A stretch of 35,763 bases of DNA, taken from NCBI GenBank assembly GCA_007571365.1, contig RKRN01000275.1, positions 1-35,763 on the forward strand, given 5' to 3'. The DNA is from Candidatus Latescibacterota bacterium. GTDB taxonomy: Bacteria; Latescibacterota; UBA2968; UBA8231. The first letter of the stretch is position 1; each line of letters opens with the position of its first letter. The notes beneath the pieces are model-generated. The model did not search any database. It was not told the origin of the DNA and saw only the letters and a program-made list of their open reading frames with translations. This document shows positions 22,608 to 31,925 of the stretch, piece after piece. Made by a program: the position numbers and the translations under genes.

Positions 22608-24574
22608 TGAAGCGAGGGATGGCGGCCCGTATTGCAGTGCTATTGTGCGCCTCGTGTGCTTGGGCCCAGTGGCTTGCTGCCGACGAATGGGTGCTTGGGG
22701 GTGGCGGTGGATTTCCGTGGGGGGAGCTCGTTCAGGTTCGCGCCCAGATCGACGACCAAAGCAGCCCCGGCGCGATTCAGATCCGCGGTTTTACGCCTGA
22801 CGAAAACATCATTACCACCCTTTCTTGGGCCTACGGCAAGCCCAACGACTTGGTCAGCGAAGGCAATGCAGTGCTGTGGGACAACACGGCCGCTAGGAAT
22901 TCCATTTCCCTATCAATCGTCGATGGCGACGCTACCACGAGCACGGCCGATCTCTTTAAAACCGCTGGCGTCGATCAAGACGGGCGCACCTTCTTTTTAG
23001 ATATGGGCTCGCGCGTACCTGCCGATAGCTTGGTTTTCTTCCCCCGACAAGAGGGGACATATGCCAACGGCAAGCCCTTTAGCGAAGACTATGTTCGCAA
23101 GCACCGGATTTCCGTCAGCGATGGGCTGACGTACGTGAACGAACAGCCGCTCTTCACCTTACTGCGCGACGTCCCGGTGAATCCCAACAGCGTTTTCACC
23201 ATGAAATTTCCCCAGCAGTTCATTCGCTTTATTCAGTTGCGCGTGGGGTCGCGGAGTCCCTTTGAGATTGCCGAATTTGAACTCTACGGCAATGGCTTCG
23301 TGCCGCGGGCCACGTACCGGAGCCAAGTTATCGACTTGGGCGAGGTCTCCAACTACGGCACCATCTCTTGGTCCCAGCGGGCCTTGGAATTGGTGGATGG
23401 TGCGTTGATTGAGTTGCCGGATCTGGGGCAGACCTCAGTCGCGGTACGCATGAAGACGGGCCAAGATGACAGCCCGCTGGTCCACTTCCAAAAGGTTGTC
23501 GACAACGAAACGCGCGCTGTGAGCCAAGTAGTGGTCTCGGAAGCAGACTACAACAAGCTGCCCTCGGGCGAGAAGGGCGATATCGAGGATGACGCTGATA
23601 ACTGGAGTCCTTGGTCCTTGCCGCTCGAACCCGGGCAATTGATTCCACTGCCCAGTCCGCGTCCCTATTTCCAGCTACAGATTATCATGGAGAGCCAAGC
23701 CGTGACCCAGACGGTGCGCATTGACTCGTTGCGGATTGAGCATTCGCTGCCCCCGGCGGCGGCAGTCGTCGGCGAGATTTCCTTGGCTGATGAGCCTAAT
23801 CCACCGGCCGACATCGGTGTAATCGACAAAGACGACGCCGTCGTGCTGCCGAGCATCGACGGGGGCGAAGAGGTGCTCTTCGCCTATGACGTGCGAGCCA
23901 CAATAAACAACAACCAAAACGGCTTTGATGCTTTGCGCATTTACACGCCGACACCAGCGCGCTTTGTCGGCCTGCAAATGGGCGATCCGCTCGAGCCGGT
24001 GGAGCCCGACCGCGTCAGTGCAGGCGCTAGAAGCCTCGAAGTGATTTTCACCAGCAACAAGATCACCTTTGATAACAATGTGCCGCTGCGCGTGCTCTTT
24101 GAAGGATCGACCGTGGTGTTCGGCACAATTTTCACGGGCACGGTTTGGGATTCCCAGTCCGATATTCTCGGCCAGCCCGTGCTTGAAGGCGACGCCAATT
24201 TCGACGTCAGCACCAACTCGCTGCGCGTGGCCCTGACCCGGAAGTCCGTGGGCGAAATCGTCCGCGCTATAGAGTTTAATCCTTCGGTCTTTACGCCGAA
24301 TGGAGATGGCATCAACGACCATATCGCCATCAAGTACACTGTAATTCAGATTTCCGAGCCCAAGCCCATCAATGTGGCCATTTACGACTTGGCGGGTCGG
24401 TTGGTACGCGTGCTGGCCGATCGCGAGCAGCCCGGCGGAATTTACACCGAGATGTGGGATGGGCGGAGCGATGCCGACGAGGCCGTGCCCCCGGGCAGTT
24501 ACGTGGTCTCGCTCTCAGTTGACAGCGGGATCGGCAACTTCAGGCGAGTCGGCGTCGTCGGCGTGGCCTATTGA
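22607..24574 (+). CDS. Secreted protein with discoidin-like region and C-terminal FlgD-like Ig domain
   Basis: The 655-residue product has an N-terminal signal peptide (MKRGMAARIAVLLCASCAWA). Residues about 125-220 (TFFLDMGSRVPADSLVFFPRQ... MKFPQQFIRFIQLRVGS... IAEFELYG) have the pattern of a galactose-binding/discoidin-like sandwich. The C-terminus from about 557 is a FlgD-type Ig-like domain: FTPNGDGINDHIAIKYTV, then INVAIYDLAGRLVRVL and PPGSYVVSLSVDSG. Such tails are common on secreted proteins of FCB-group and related phyla, where they serve as sorting or attachment modules. It is coupled to the upstream lipoprotein gene and 66 bp from the outer-membrane protein gene. The gene beginning at 35111 encodes a paralogous N-terminal half. 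Likely surface-exposed; function inferred only as adhesion or scaffold. Confidence 0.8.
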   Translation: MKRGMAARIAVLLCASCAWAQWLAADEWVLGGGGGFPWGELVQVRAQIDDQSSPGAIQIRGFTPDENIITTLSWAYGKPNDLVSEGNAVLWDNTAARNSISLSIVDGDATTSTADLFKTAGVDQDGRTFFLDMGSRVPADSLVFFPRQEGTYANGKPFSEDYVRKHRISVSDGLTYVNEQPLFTLLRDVPVNPNSVFTMKFPQQFIRFIQLRVGSRSPFEIAEFELYGNGFVPRATYRSQVIDLGEVSNYGTISWSQRALELVDGALIELPDLGQTSVAVRMKTGQDDSPLVHFQKVVDNETRAVSQVVVSEADYNKLPSGEKGDIEDDADNWSPWSLPLEPGQLIPLPSPRPYFQLQIIMESQAVTQTVRIDSLRIEHSLPPAAAVVGEISLADEPNPPADIGVIDKDDAVVLPSIDGGEEVLFAYDVRATINNNQNGFDALRIYTPTPARFVGLQMGDPLEPVEPDRVSAGARSLEVIFTSNKITFDNNVPLRVLFEGSTVVFGTIFTGTVWDSQSDILGQPVLEGDANFDVSTNSLRVALTRKSVGEIVRAIEFNPSVFTPNGDGINDHIAIKYTVIQISEPKPINVAIYDLAGRLVRVLADREQPGGIYTEMWDGRSDADEAVPPGSYVVSLSVDSGIGNFRRVGVVGVAY

Positions 24575-24640
24575 TGGTCATTTATGGATTATGGTGCTGA
24601 CGGTACTGACCGGCAAAAATTCAAAAGGGAGGATTCCAGC

Positions 24641-27271
24641 GTGAGGTGCAAGCTCTACGCAGCAGTTGTCACAGCCGGCGTCGCACTTGTATGCGATGCC
24701 GCTTTTGCCCAACGGGTTGGCTTTCTGACCGGACGCGAACCGCGCGGTGTGGATGTCTATGAAATGGCCATGACGCCGGCACAGCGAAAGTGGCAATATC
24801 CGCAAAGTCTATACCACTTCTACCGTTGGACCGGCGAGGAATACAGCAATTACGCCCGCCAAAACTACGAGCGCTACGTAGCTACCGAGCTTGAAGGCTT
24901 TCGCACCTACGACCTCTACGGGAACTACATCACTCGCGGTTTTGAGGTGTACAATTGGTCCGTCGACAGTCCAGTAACTTCGGGCAGCACGGTGCGCAAA
25001 GGTCCTAAGTATTCGTCGTGGTTTAACAGCTTGCTCGTCTCATCCATGTCAAAGGGGCAGTTTTACTCGTCGATGACCATTGGCGACGCCCTGCGCACCA
25101 CCTTGACGCCGCTGATCTTTTCCAAGCCGACCTTTAATGGTATCCAGTGGGACTTTGCCGCCGACAAGTACCAGACGACGCTTTTGGCCTCGCGCTTGGC
25201 CTCCCCGGGTACCCGCGTAAACAACGAAAGCTCGCTTGGACAGATATTAGGAGACATGACGAATCTCTTCGGTGCGCACTCTAAAGTGCAGCTCGGGGAT
25301 TTTTCCAAGTTGGGCTTTACCTATCTGAACATTGCCAACTTTTCCACCGGTCGCAAGCTGGGCGACAACTCGCTCAAAGGCGTGTTGACCGAGGCCCAAA
25401 ACGGCGGCAACGTCGAGACAATCGTCCTGCGGCTTTCCGACGATTCGCCCGAAGATGGCGTGGGTGGTGCACAGCTTTTTTCTGAGCGCATTATCATCAA
25501 CGGGGTTGATCACCCCGAAATTGTCCCCTCGCCGCGCGGGGGTGTGCGGCGCGCTGGCGTCATTGAGGCCAATGGGGCGGAGACGTTGGAGCTGACCTAC
25601 AACATCGCCCGCGACTTTCGCCAACAGCCTGACGACGAGATCACCACGTTTCAGGAGATCCGCGAAATCGAGTTTGAGCTGGTCATCGCCAACGACTACC
25701 GGATCGAAATCACCTCTAACCTCCAAGTCAATGCGCAGGGCGAGCCCGTGTTCTTGGAAGTCGAGCGCGCCCACGGCAACGTCAGCGATGGCTCTAATCA
25801 GCACTTCATCCGCTTTGAATACGGCCTGCCCACCGGCAAGGACATCATTGGCTTCAACTTTGATATAGACGATATCAAGGGCTTCAATATGCGCTCGGAG
25901 CTTGCTTTCAGCCGGGCGTTTCGCCGCTTTCCCAACCAGAACTTCCAAGATCACGCCCTCGCCCAAGACCAAGGCATGGCCTATTACATCACGGCCTCGC
26001 AGGACGCATATCCGTTCTTTGCGTACGGAGAATTCTACCGTCTGGAACCTGAGTACCGGACCAATGCGTTTATCTCGGATGCACGGGGTTTCATCGACTA
26101 CGAACACCCAGAGCGCTATTCTTTTGAAGCGGTTGACGACAACGACGACCAAGATCGCTTTGCCGACTGGAAGCGCTTGTGGCACAACGGCGACTTCGCC
26201 TTTGGCGAATCGCCTTTTGGCACGGGCGGCGCCGCGGACCCGCAGGTTTTCCCCGGGTACGATGAGAACGCGGACTTCATCTCGGATTTTAACCAAAACG
26301 ACAATAGCCAGCCGGATTTCGCCGAGCCGTTTCTGCGCTACAATGTCGATCCACCCGAGTTCCTCTTTGGCGTTGACATGAACAACAACAACGTCATCGA
26401 TCGCTTTGAAAATGATACGTTCGCCGACTACCCCTACCGACACGACCGCGATGGCTACAACGTGTATGGGGGCGTTCACTTGACCGAAGCCATTAAGGTG
26501 ACGATGGGCTACTCCACGGCCGCCGAGATTAGCTCCAAGCGCAACGCGCTGATGAGCTATGCGGTGGCCACGGGCCAGTGGAAATGGCCGGGCATTGAGG
26601 CTCGGGCTTTCCAATACGTTCGCTCGGTCCAAGACGACATCGAAGACGATGTGATCCAATGGGTTGATCCAGATGGATTTCGCGAAACCATTGACCCGCT
26701 GATTGCTCAAGACACCTTTGTTTGGACTGGCTATCTGACGTTAGATTACCTGCGCCTCAAAAATCTAAACATCTACAACAAGGTGAAGTACGATTGGTTT
26801 AGGCAGCGCGGCGAGCAGGCCGAGGTCAAAGATAATCGCCTCTTCTTTGGTGCGATCAACAAGGTGGATTATCCGCTGCCGATTACGGACAATCTGTCTT
26901 TCTGGCCGCGTTACAAGAGCGTCTTCCGCAGGATCAATCCGACCTTTAGTACGGACCTCGACATTACCGAGTGGTCGCAGTTTTACATGCTGACTTCAAA
27001 GTATTTCATCCTGCCTGGAACCTTTATCGAATACGGCGTCGAGCTCAATCTCTTCCGCAACCTCGAAGAGCGGCCGGAGATCTTGCCACCCGGATATGTC
27101 GATGACTTTACGGGTTCGGTGCTAGCCTTACAGCTTTCTAGCAAGTCGGCGTACCTTGGTTATTCGCTGACCATGAATACGGGCTTTCGCTGGGAACGCC
27201 GGGCCTTTGCCGAAGCGACCGAAACCAACTCGCTGCTCTTTGTTCGGGTTTTCGCAGGCCTCCAAGAATAG
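24641..27271 (+). CDS. Large outer-membrane-like protein with Asp/Asn-rich loops
   Basis: I start it at GTG 24641, 8 bp after AAGGGAGG; an in-frame ATG at 24584 lacks a ribosome-binding site and would precede the signal peptide. The 876-residue product has a signal peptide (RCKLYAAVVTAGVALVCDAAFA, cleavage before QRVG). The last 300 residues alternate in beta-strand fashion (KVTMGYSTAAEI, WTGYLTLDYLRL, YLGYSLTMNTGFRWE) and end LLFVRVFAGLQE, consistent with a beta-barrel. Three Asp/Asn-rich loops (about 498-510, 540-560 and 578-592, for example DMNNNNVIDRFEND) resemble calcium-binding loops. No TonB box or plug domain was seen, so I do not call it a TonB receptor. As the last gene of the cassette it may export or display the FlgD-tailed protein. 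The family is not recognised. Confidence 0.75.
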   Translation: MRCKLYAAVVTAGVALVCDAAFAQRVGFLTGREPRGVDVYEMAMTPAQRKWQYPQSLYHFYRWTGEEYSNYARQNYERYVATELEGFRTYDLYGNYITRGFEVYNWSVDSPVTSGSTVRKGPKYSSWFNSLLVSSMSKGQFYSSMTIGDALRTTLTPLIFSKPTFNGIQWDFAADKYQTTLLASRLASPGTRVNNESSLGQILGDMTNLFGAHSKVQLGDFSKLGFTYLNIANFSTGRKLGDNSLKGVLTEAQNGGNVETIVLRLSDDSPEDGVGGAQLFSERIIINGVDHPEIVPSPRGGVRRAGVIEANGAETLELTYNIARDFRQQPDDEITTFQEIREIEFELVIANDYRIEITSNLQVNAQGEPVFLEVERAHGNVSDGSNQHFIRFEYGLPTGKDIIGFNFDIDDIKGFNMRSELAFSRAFRRFPNQNFQDHALAQDQGMAYYITASQDAYPFFAYGEFYRLEPEYRTNAFISDARGFIDYEHPERYSFEAVDDNDDQDRFADWKRLWHNGDFAFGESPFGTGGAADPQVFPGYDENADFISDFNQNDNSQPDFAEPFLRYNVDPPEFLFGVDMNNNNVIDRFENDTFADYPYRHDRDGYNVYGGVHLTEAIKVTMGYSTAAEISSKRNALMSYAVATGQWKWPGIEARAFQYVRSVQDDIEDDVIQWVDPDGFRETIDPLIAQDTFVWTGYLTLDYLRLKNLNIYNKVKYDWFRQRGEQAEVKDNRLFFGAINKVDYPLPITDNLSFWPRYKSVFRRINPTFSTDLDITEWSQFYMLTSKYFILPGTFIEYGVELNLFRNLEERPEILPPGYVDDFTGSVLALQLSSKSAYLGYSLTMNTGFRWERRAFAEATETNSLLFVRVFAGLQE

Positions 27272-27295
27272 GGGCCGCTATTTCTTTGTGGAGCC

Positions 27296-27335
27296 AAAGC
27301 GCCCGGCGTTCTCTAGTGGAGCTGCCGGGCGCTTT
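27296..27335 (+). terminator. Rho-independent-type hairpin ending the surface cassette
   Basis: AAAGCGCCCGGC (27296-27307) and GCCGGGCGCTTT (27324-27335) are a perfect 12-bp inverted repeat with a 16-nt loop, 24 bp after the outer-membrane protein gene. The A-rich foot and TTT end make it possibly bidirectional. It ends only 13 bp before the next start codon, so it could also act as an attenuator for the TPR operon. Confidence 0.7.
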
Positions 27336-27348
27336 CCTGCCTAACAAC

Positions 27349-28590
27349 ATGGACATGCGCCTTGTGGTGGCGTGGATAGGGCTAGTTGGCCTCCTAGCGA
27401 TCGGCTGTGGCTCGGCGGAACGCCACGTCCCCAAAAAGCCTGCCACGCCCCAGCCCCTCGCGTCCTACCAGCGCGCCTACGAGCAAAACCCCACCGACCC
27501 AGCAGTGCTGTTGGCCTTGGGGTGGGTCTATCTGCAAAAGAACCTCACGCGCCGCGCGGTCGCCGTGCTGTCCGAGTTGGTTGCGGTTGCGCCCGACGAC
27601 GCGGATGCCCATTACTACCTCGGGGTTGCACTCGCCAAAGAGCACCGCAAGAGCGAGGCCATCGCCGCTTTTAAACGCGCCCTCGAAAAAGCGCCGGGCT
27701 TTACCGAGGTGTACTGGGCCTTGGCCCTGCTGTACAACGAGCGCGGCGATGGGTACGAAAAGGCGCTTACAACGGTCGAAGATGGGCTGCGACTGGCCGG
27801 GCAGAGCGGCTATGGGCACTTCGTATTGGGCTTTGTGCTGTGTTCGCGCGGCGACAATGAAAACGCCAAGACCGCGCTGCTGAAGGCTATTGAACTCGAC
27901 CCCGGCTTGGCCCACGCCCACTACTATTTGGCGTTGGTGTACTTGCGCTTACAGGACGAGCTGCGGGCCATGGCGGCCATGGAGCAGACCATTGCCGCAG
28001 ACCCAGGTTACACCTCGGCTTATTACAGTTTGGCTACGCTCTATGCGCGCACGGGCCGCGACGCCGAGGGGGCGCGCATGATCGAGCTTTTCCAGCAGTT
28101 AAGCAGTGCTACGATGGACGAGGATCACTACCGCCGCTTACTCTATCGCCAAGCCGTGCCGCTGGAGGTCGATAAGCAAGCGGCCACGCATTTTAACTTG
28201 GGATTAGTCTATTTGCGCCGCAAGGAGTTGGCCGCGGCGCTCGAACAGTTTGCAGCGGCCTGGGCCCTTGATTCCACGTACGCGGAGGCCAGCCATAACA
28301 TCGGGGTGATCTATTCGCTGCAAGAGCAACACGCGGCTGCGCGGCCCTTTTTGCTGAGCGCGGTCCGCCATAAGCCCGACTACGCTTTGGCCTTTGAAAA
28401 TCTAGGCAACAACAGCTTGGCACTCGGCGAGTACGCAGAAGCGGTCGCTGCGTTTCGCCGCGCCTTGGCTTTGGACGGGAGCATGGTCTCAGCCCTCGAC
28501 GGCTTGGCAACTGCGCTTATTCAGCAGGGGCACCTAGCAGAAGGCCGCACGGCTCGCGCTGAGGCCGCCGCCTTGAGGGCACAACCATAA
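27349..28590 (+). CDS. TPR-repeat lipoprotein
   Basis: The frame is open from 27286, but that start would lie ahead of the terminator hairpin. ATG 27349 (or 27355) directly precedes a lipoprotein signal, MRLVVAWIGLVGLLAIGC, with the acylated cysteine at C20. The 413-residue product is built almost entirely of TPR units, for example AHAHYYLALVYLRLQDELRAM and ATHFNLGLVYLRRKELAAAL. About ten 34-residue repeats with the usual W/L-G-Y-A-P spacing can be followed. TPR lipoproteins scaffold envelope complexes. Its stop abuts the start of the CRTAC1 gene (TAA then ATG at 28591), so the genes are translationally coupled. No Shine-Dalgarno sequence was found; the promoter is not obvious and may lie within the preceding gene. 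Confidence 0.85.
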   Translation: MDMRLVVAWIGLVGLLAIGCGSAERHVPKKPATPQPLASYQRAYEQNPTDPAVLLALGWVYLQKNLTRRAVAVLSELVAVAPDDADAHYYLGVALAKEHRKSEAIAAFKRALEKAPGFTEVYWALALLYNERGDGYEKALTTVEDGLRLAGQSGYGHFVLGFVLCSRGDNENAKTALLKAIELDPGLAHAHYYLALVYLRLQDELRAMAAMEQTIAADPGYTSAYYSLATLYARTGRDAEGARMIELFQQLSSATMDEDHYRRLLYRQAVPLEVDKQAATHFNLGLVYLRRKELAAALEQFAAAWALDSTYAEASHNIGVIYSLQEQHAAARPFLLSAVRHKPDYALAFENLGNNSLALGEYAEAVAAFRRALALDGSMVSALDGLATALIQQGHLAEGRTARAEAAALRAQP

Positions 28591-30291
28591 ATGTGGTTTG
28601 CACTAGCCGTTATGGGGGCGTTGGCCGGGTGCTCAGACGACGGCCGAGAAGTGGCACGGCCTCTTTTCGTCGATGTAGCGGCCCAAGCAGGGGTTGACTT
28701 GCGCACCGTATCTGGGACGCCGCAAAAAGAACATATCGTCGAATGCAACACGGGCGGCACGGCCCTTTTGGACTACGACCTCGACGGCGATGTGGATATT
28801 TTTATCGTCAATGGTACGCGACTGGCCGGATACGCCTTGGGCCGCGAACCGAGTGCCGAGCTGTATCGCAACGACGGCGCTTGGTGCTTTACCGGCGTGG
28901 GGCGAGAGGCTGGCGTCGCGCACGTGGGCTGGGGCATGGGGGCTACGGCCGCCGACTACAACGCCGATGGATGGCCCGATCTGTACTTGGCAAACTACGG
29001 CCCCAATGCCCTGTACGAAAACGGCGGCGATGGCACGTTTGTCGATGTGGCGGCCGAGCGCGGCGTGGACTTTGACGGCTGGAGCTCGTCTGCGGCCTTT
29101 GGCGACTACGACCTCGATGGCGACTTGGATTTTTACTTGGCTAATTACATCGACTTTGACCCGGCGTTTCGCCCGGTTGATCCGAGCTATTGTACTTGGC
29201 GCGGGATAGACGTATTCTGCGGCCCGCGCGGGATGCCGGGCGAGCGGGATCAATTCTATCGCAACGATGGCCCCAGCGCCGGTTGGAGCTTTGCCGAGGC
29301 GAGTGCGGAGGTTGGCATGGCCGACTACGAGTACTATGGTTTTGCCGCGCTGGCTGGCGATTGGGACGAGGACGGCGACTTGGACATCTACATCGCCAAT
29401 GATTCGACGCCGAATGTACTCTACCGCAACGACCGCGGTACATTTGCCGACGTATCGCTTTTGTCGGCGACTGCCTACAGCGAGGACGGGCGCGAACAGG
29501 GCGGCATGGGCTTGGCCGGCGGCGATTACGATCAAGACGGCGACTTCGATCTGTTTGTCACCAATTTCTCGCACGACAATAACTCGCTCTACGACAACAA
29601 TGGCCGGGGGTTTTTCACCGACGCCAGTTTCAGTTCGGCGCTGGGCCGCGCCAGCATCAGTTCTCTGGGGTGGGGCACGGGTTTTTTCGATTACGACAAC
29701 GACGGCGATGACGATCTGTTCGTCGCCAACGGCCACGTGTATCCAGCCGTCGACCACCGCGACTTAGGAACCCGCTACGCCCAGCGCAACCATCTGTTTG
29801 AAAATCGCGGTGGTGCGTTTGTCGAGGTTGGTGCAGCCTTGGGGCCGGGCATGGCGGTGGAAAAGTCGAGTCGTGGCTCGGCTATCGGCGATTTGGACAA
29901 CGATGGCGACTTGGACCTGGTGATCGTCAATATCGACGACACCCCAACGGTACTGCGCAACGACGGCGGCCAGCGCCACAACTATCTGATGGTGAGGCTG
30001 CTCGGCGATGGCGGGAATACAGAGGCCATTGGTGCGCGCGTCTCGGTAGCGGTGGGGGGTGCGGTGCAGATGCGGGAAGTGCGCGCCGGCACCGGCTATC
30101 TGTCGCAGGACGATCTGCGGCTGCACTTTGGCTTGGGGCGGCGACTGAAGGCCGATCAACTCGTGGTGCGCTGGCCCGATGGGATGGCAGAGCACCACGA
30201 AGGGGTGGCGGGCAATCGGCTGATCACCATCCAGCGCGGCGCGGGCTTGGTGGCCGAGGGATTTGGCCCGGTACCGAGGCTGAAGCCGTGA
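28591..30291 (+). CDS. CRTAC1-family lipoprotein (FG-GAP/VCBS repeats plus ASPIC/UnbV domain)
   Basis: The 566-residue product begins with a short lipoprotein signal (MWFALAVMGALAGC, lipobox LAGC, C14). FVDVAAQAGV opens the family fold. At least seven FG-GAP-type calcium loops follow, such as DYDLDGDVDIF, DYNADGWPDLY, DWDEDGDLDIY, DYDQDGDFDLF and DNDGDDDLFVANG, which should form a beta-propeller. The pair C201/C210 sits in CTWRGIDVFCGPRGMPG, a conserved CRTAC1 element. The C-terminal 100 residues (AIGARVSVAVGG... YLSQDDLRLHFGLG) are an ASPIC/UnbV domain. The family is abundant in Planctomycetes and related phyla and binds ligands at the cell surface; the molecular role is unknown. It overlaps the second copy by 4 bp. 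Confidence 0.92.
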   Translation: MWFALAVMGALAGCSDDGREVARPLFVDVAAQAGVDLRTVSGTPQKEHIVECNTGGTALLDYDLDGDVDIFIVNGTRLAGYALGREPSAELYRNDGAWCFTGVGREAGVAHVGWGMGATAADYNADGWPDLYLANYGPNALYENGGDGTFVDVAAERGVDFDGWSSSAAFGDYDLDGDLDFYLANYIDFDPAFRPVDPSYCTWRGIDVFCGPRGMPGERDQFYRNDGPSAGWSFAEASAEVGMADYEYYGFAALAGDWDEDGDLDIYIANDSTPNVLYRNDRGTFADVSLLSATAYSEDGREQGGMGLAGGDYDQDGDFDLFVTNFSHDNNSLYDNNGRGFFTDASFSSALGRASISSLGWGTGFFDYDNDGDDDLFVANGHVYPAVDHRDLGTRYAQRNHLFENRGGAFVEVGAALGPGMAVEKSSRGSAIGDLDNDGDLDLVIVNIDDTPTVLRNDGGQRHNYLMVRLLGDGGNTEAIGARVSVAVGGAVQMREVRAGTGYLSQDDLRLHFGLGRRLKADQLVVRWPDGMAEHHEGVAGNRLITIQRGAGLVAEGFGPVPRLKP

Positions 30292-31925
30292 AGGTGCGCT
30301 ACGGTATGGTCCTGCTGCTTTGTTGCAGCGCCGCGGCGGAATCGCGTTTTGTCGATATCGCGCCATCGGCTGGCGTCGATTTCGTCCACCGCAGCGGCGC
30401 GACCGGCGCGCGCTATTTGCCCGAGACTTACGGCTCTGGAGCCGCGTTCTTGGATTTCGACGGCGATGGTGCGCTCGACCTCTACCTGATCAACGCCGGG
30501 CGGTTACCGCAGCTATCAAACGAGCCTGAAGCGGCCAACGCGCTTTTTCGCAACGCAGGAGCGGAGGGCTTCTCAGAGCAGGCAGCGCGGGCTGGCGTCG
30601 GCGACCGCGGCTACGGCATGGGGGCGATCGCGGGCGATTACGACAACGACGGCTGGGCCGACCTCTACGTAACTAATTTTGGGCCTAACGTGCTGTTCCA
30701 CAATCGCCGGGAGGGTCGCTTTGCCGACGCAACAGGCGCGGCTGGCGTCGGCTGCCCGGGATGGGGAACCAGCGCGGCCTTTGCCGATATTGACCTCGAC
30801 GGAGACTTAGATCTATTCGTCGGCAACTACCTCGACTATCCAACCGAAGAGCCGCTCGTGTGCCGGATCGGCAACAGCGAGGAGCGGCTTTACTGCGACC
30901 CGCGCAAATTCGACGGCCAAGTCGATCGCCTCTATATCAACGAGGGCCGCGCCGGCGGTTGGGCTTTTGCCGACCGCACGGCGGCCTTCGGCCTCGCCAG
31001 CACGGCCGGCAAAGAGTTGGGGGTCGTCTTTGGCGACTACGACCAAGACGGCGATCCTGATCTGTACTTGGCCAACGATCTGGTGTCCAACATGCTCTAC
31101 CGCAACGACGGCCCGCGCTTTGTCGATCGCGGGCTTGCCAGCAGCACCAGCCTCAACGGCGCCGGGGTCGCTGAGGCTGGGATGGGCGTCGACATGGCCG
31201 ATGCCGACGGCGACGGCGACTTGGATTTGTTCGTGACCAACTTCCAGTGGGAGAGCAATACCCTGTACCGCAACTTGGGCGGGGGGTTCTTTGCCGACGC
31301 GACCGTGGCCTCGGGAATCACCCGCGCCAGCATGGCCTTTCTCGGATTTGGCACCGGGTTTTTCGACTGCGACAACGACGGCGATCTCGATCTATTCGTG
31401 GCTAATGGCCACGTGTACGACAACGTGGAAAAGGTGGATCGAGCAGCCGCGTACGCGCAGCGCAATCAGCTGCTCGAAAATGTCGGCGAGGGCGTCTTTG
31501 CCGATCGCAGCGACCGCGGCCCGGGCCTCGCGTTGGTGCAGGTCAGTCGCGGGATGGCCTTTGGCGATATCGACGGCGACGGCGACTTAGATATTGCGGT
31601 GAACAACTCCAACGACCGGCCAGTGCTGTTGCGCAACGACGCCGCTGGCGGCGGATGGTTGGGGCTTAGGCTACAGGGCACGGCGAGCAATCGCGACGCC
31701 ATTGGGGCGCGGATCGCGCTGACGACCGCTGGTCGCACCCTCGTGCGCGAGGTGCGCCGCAACGCGAGTTATCTGTCGTCGCACGACCCTCGCGTGATCT
31801 TTGGCCTTGGCAAAGCCGAGGTTGCCGAGCGGGTTGAGATTCGCTGGCCATCCGGGGCCGTTCAAGTCGTTGAGGACCTGCCCGGGCGGCAATACGTGTC
31901 CATAGAGGAGGATACTAGGCGTTGA
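30288..31925 (+). CDS. Second CRTAC1-family protein (FG-GAP repeats plus ASPIC/UnbV)
   Basis: This 545-residue paralogue starts at GTG 30288 in a GTGA overlap with the previous gene. A signal peptide (KVRYGMVLLLCCSAAA) is followed by RFVDIAPSAGVDF. FG-GAP loops include DFDGDGALDLY, DYDNDGWADLY, DIDLDGDLDLF, DYDQDGDPDLY and DGDGDLDLFVTNF. The conserved cysteine pair is present as C192/C203, but the usual CGPRG is changed to CDPRK. The C-terminal ASPIC/UnbV domain is clear (VREVRRNASYLSSHDPRVIFGLG). Unlike the first copy it has no good lipobox, so it may be soluble in the periplasm or secreted. Two adjacent, coupled copies flanked by TPR proteins suggest a heteromeric complex; this is an inference. 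Confidence 0.92.
   Translation: MKVRYGMVLLLCCSAAAESRFVDIAPSAGVDFVHRSGATGARYLPETYGSGAAFLDFDGDGALDLYLINAGRLPQLSNEPEAANALFRNAGAEGFSEQAARAGVGDRGYGMGAIAGDYDNDGWADLYVTNFGPNVLFHNRREGRFADATGAAGVGCPGWGTSAAFADIDLDGDLDLFVGNYLDYPTEEPLVCRIGNSEERLYCDPRKFDGQVDRLYINEGRAGGWAFADRTAAFGLASTAGKELGVVFGDYDQDGDPDLYLANDLVSNMLYRNDGPRFVDRGLASSTSLNGAGVAEAGMGVDMADADGDGDLDLFVTNFQWESNTLYRNLGGGFFADATVASGITRASMAFLGFGTGFFDCDNDGDLDLFVANGHVYDNVEKVDRAAAYAQRNQLLENVGEGVFADRSDRGPGLALVQVSRGMAFGDIDGDGDLDIAVNNSNDRPVLLRNDAAGGGWLGLRLQGTASNRDAIGARIALTTAGRTLVREVRRNASYLSSHDPRVIFGLGKAEVAERVEIRWPSGAVQVVEDLPGRQYVSIEEDTRR

Noticed and set aside
23328-23856. Minus-strand frames within the FlgD-tailed protein gene
   Set aside because: They are antisense shadows without ribosome-binding sites or family features.
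24280-24574. C-terminus as a type IX secretion sorting domain
   Set aside because: The FTPNGDGIND...YDLAGRLVRVL pattern fits the FlgD-like Ig domain better, and no T9SS component was seen in the window.
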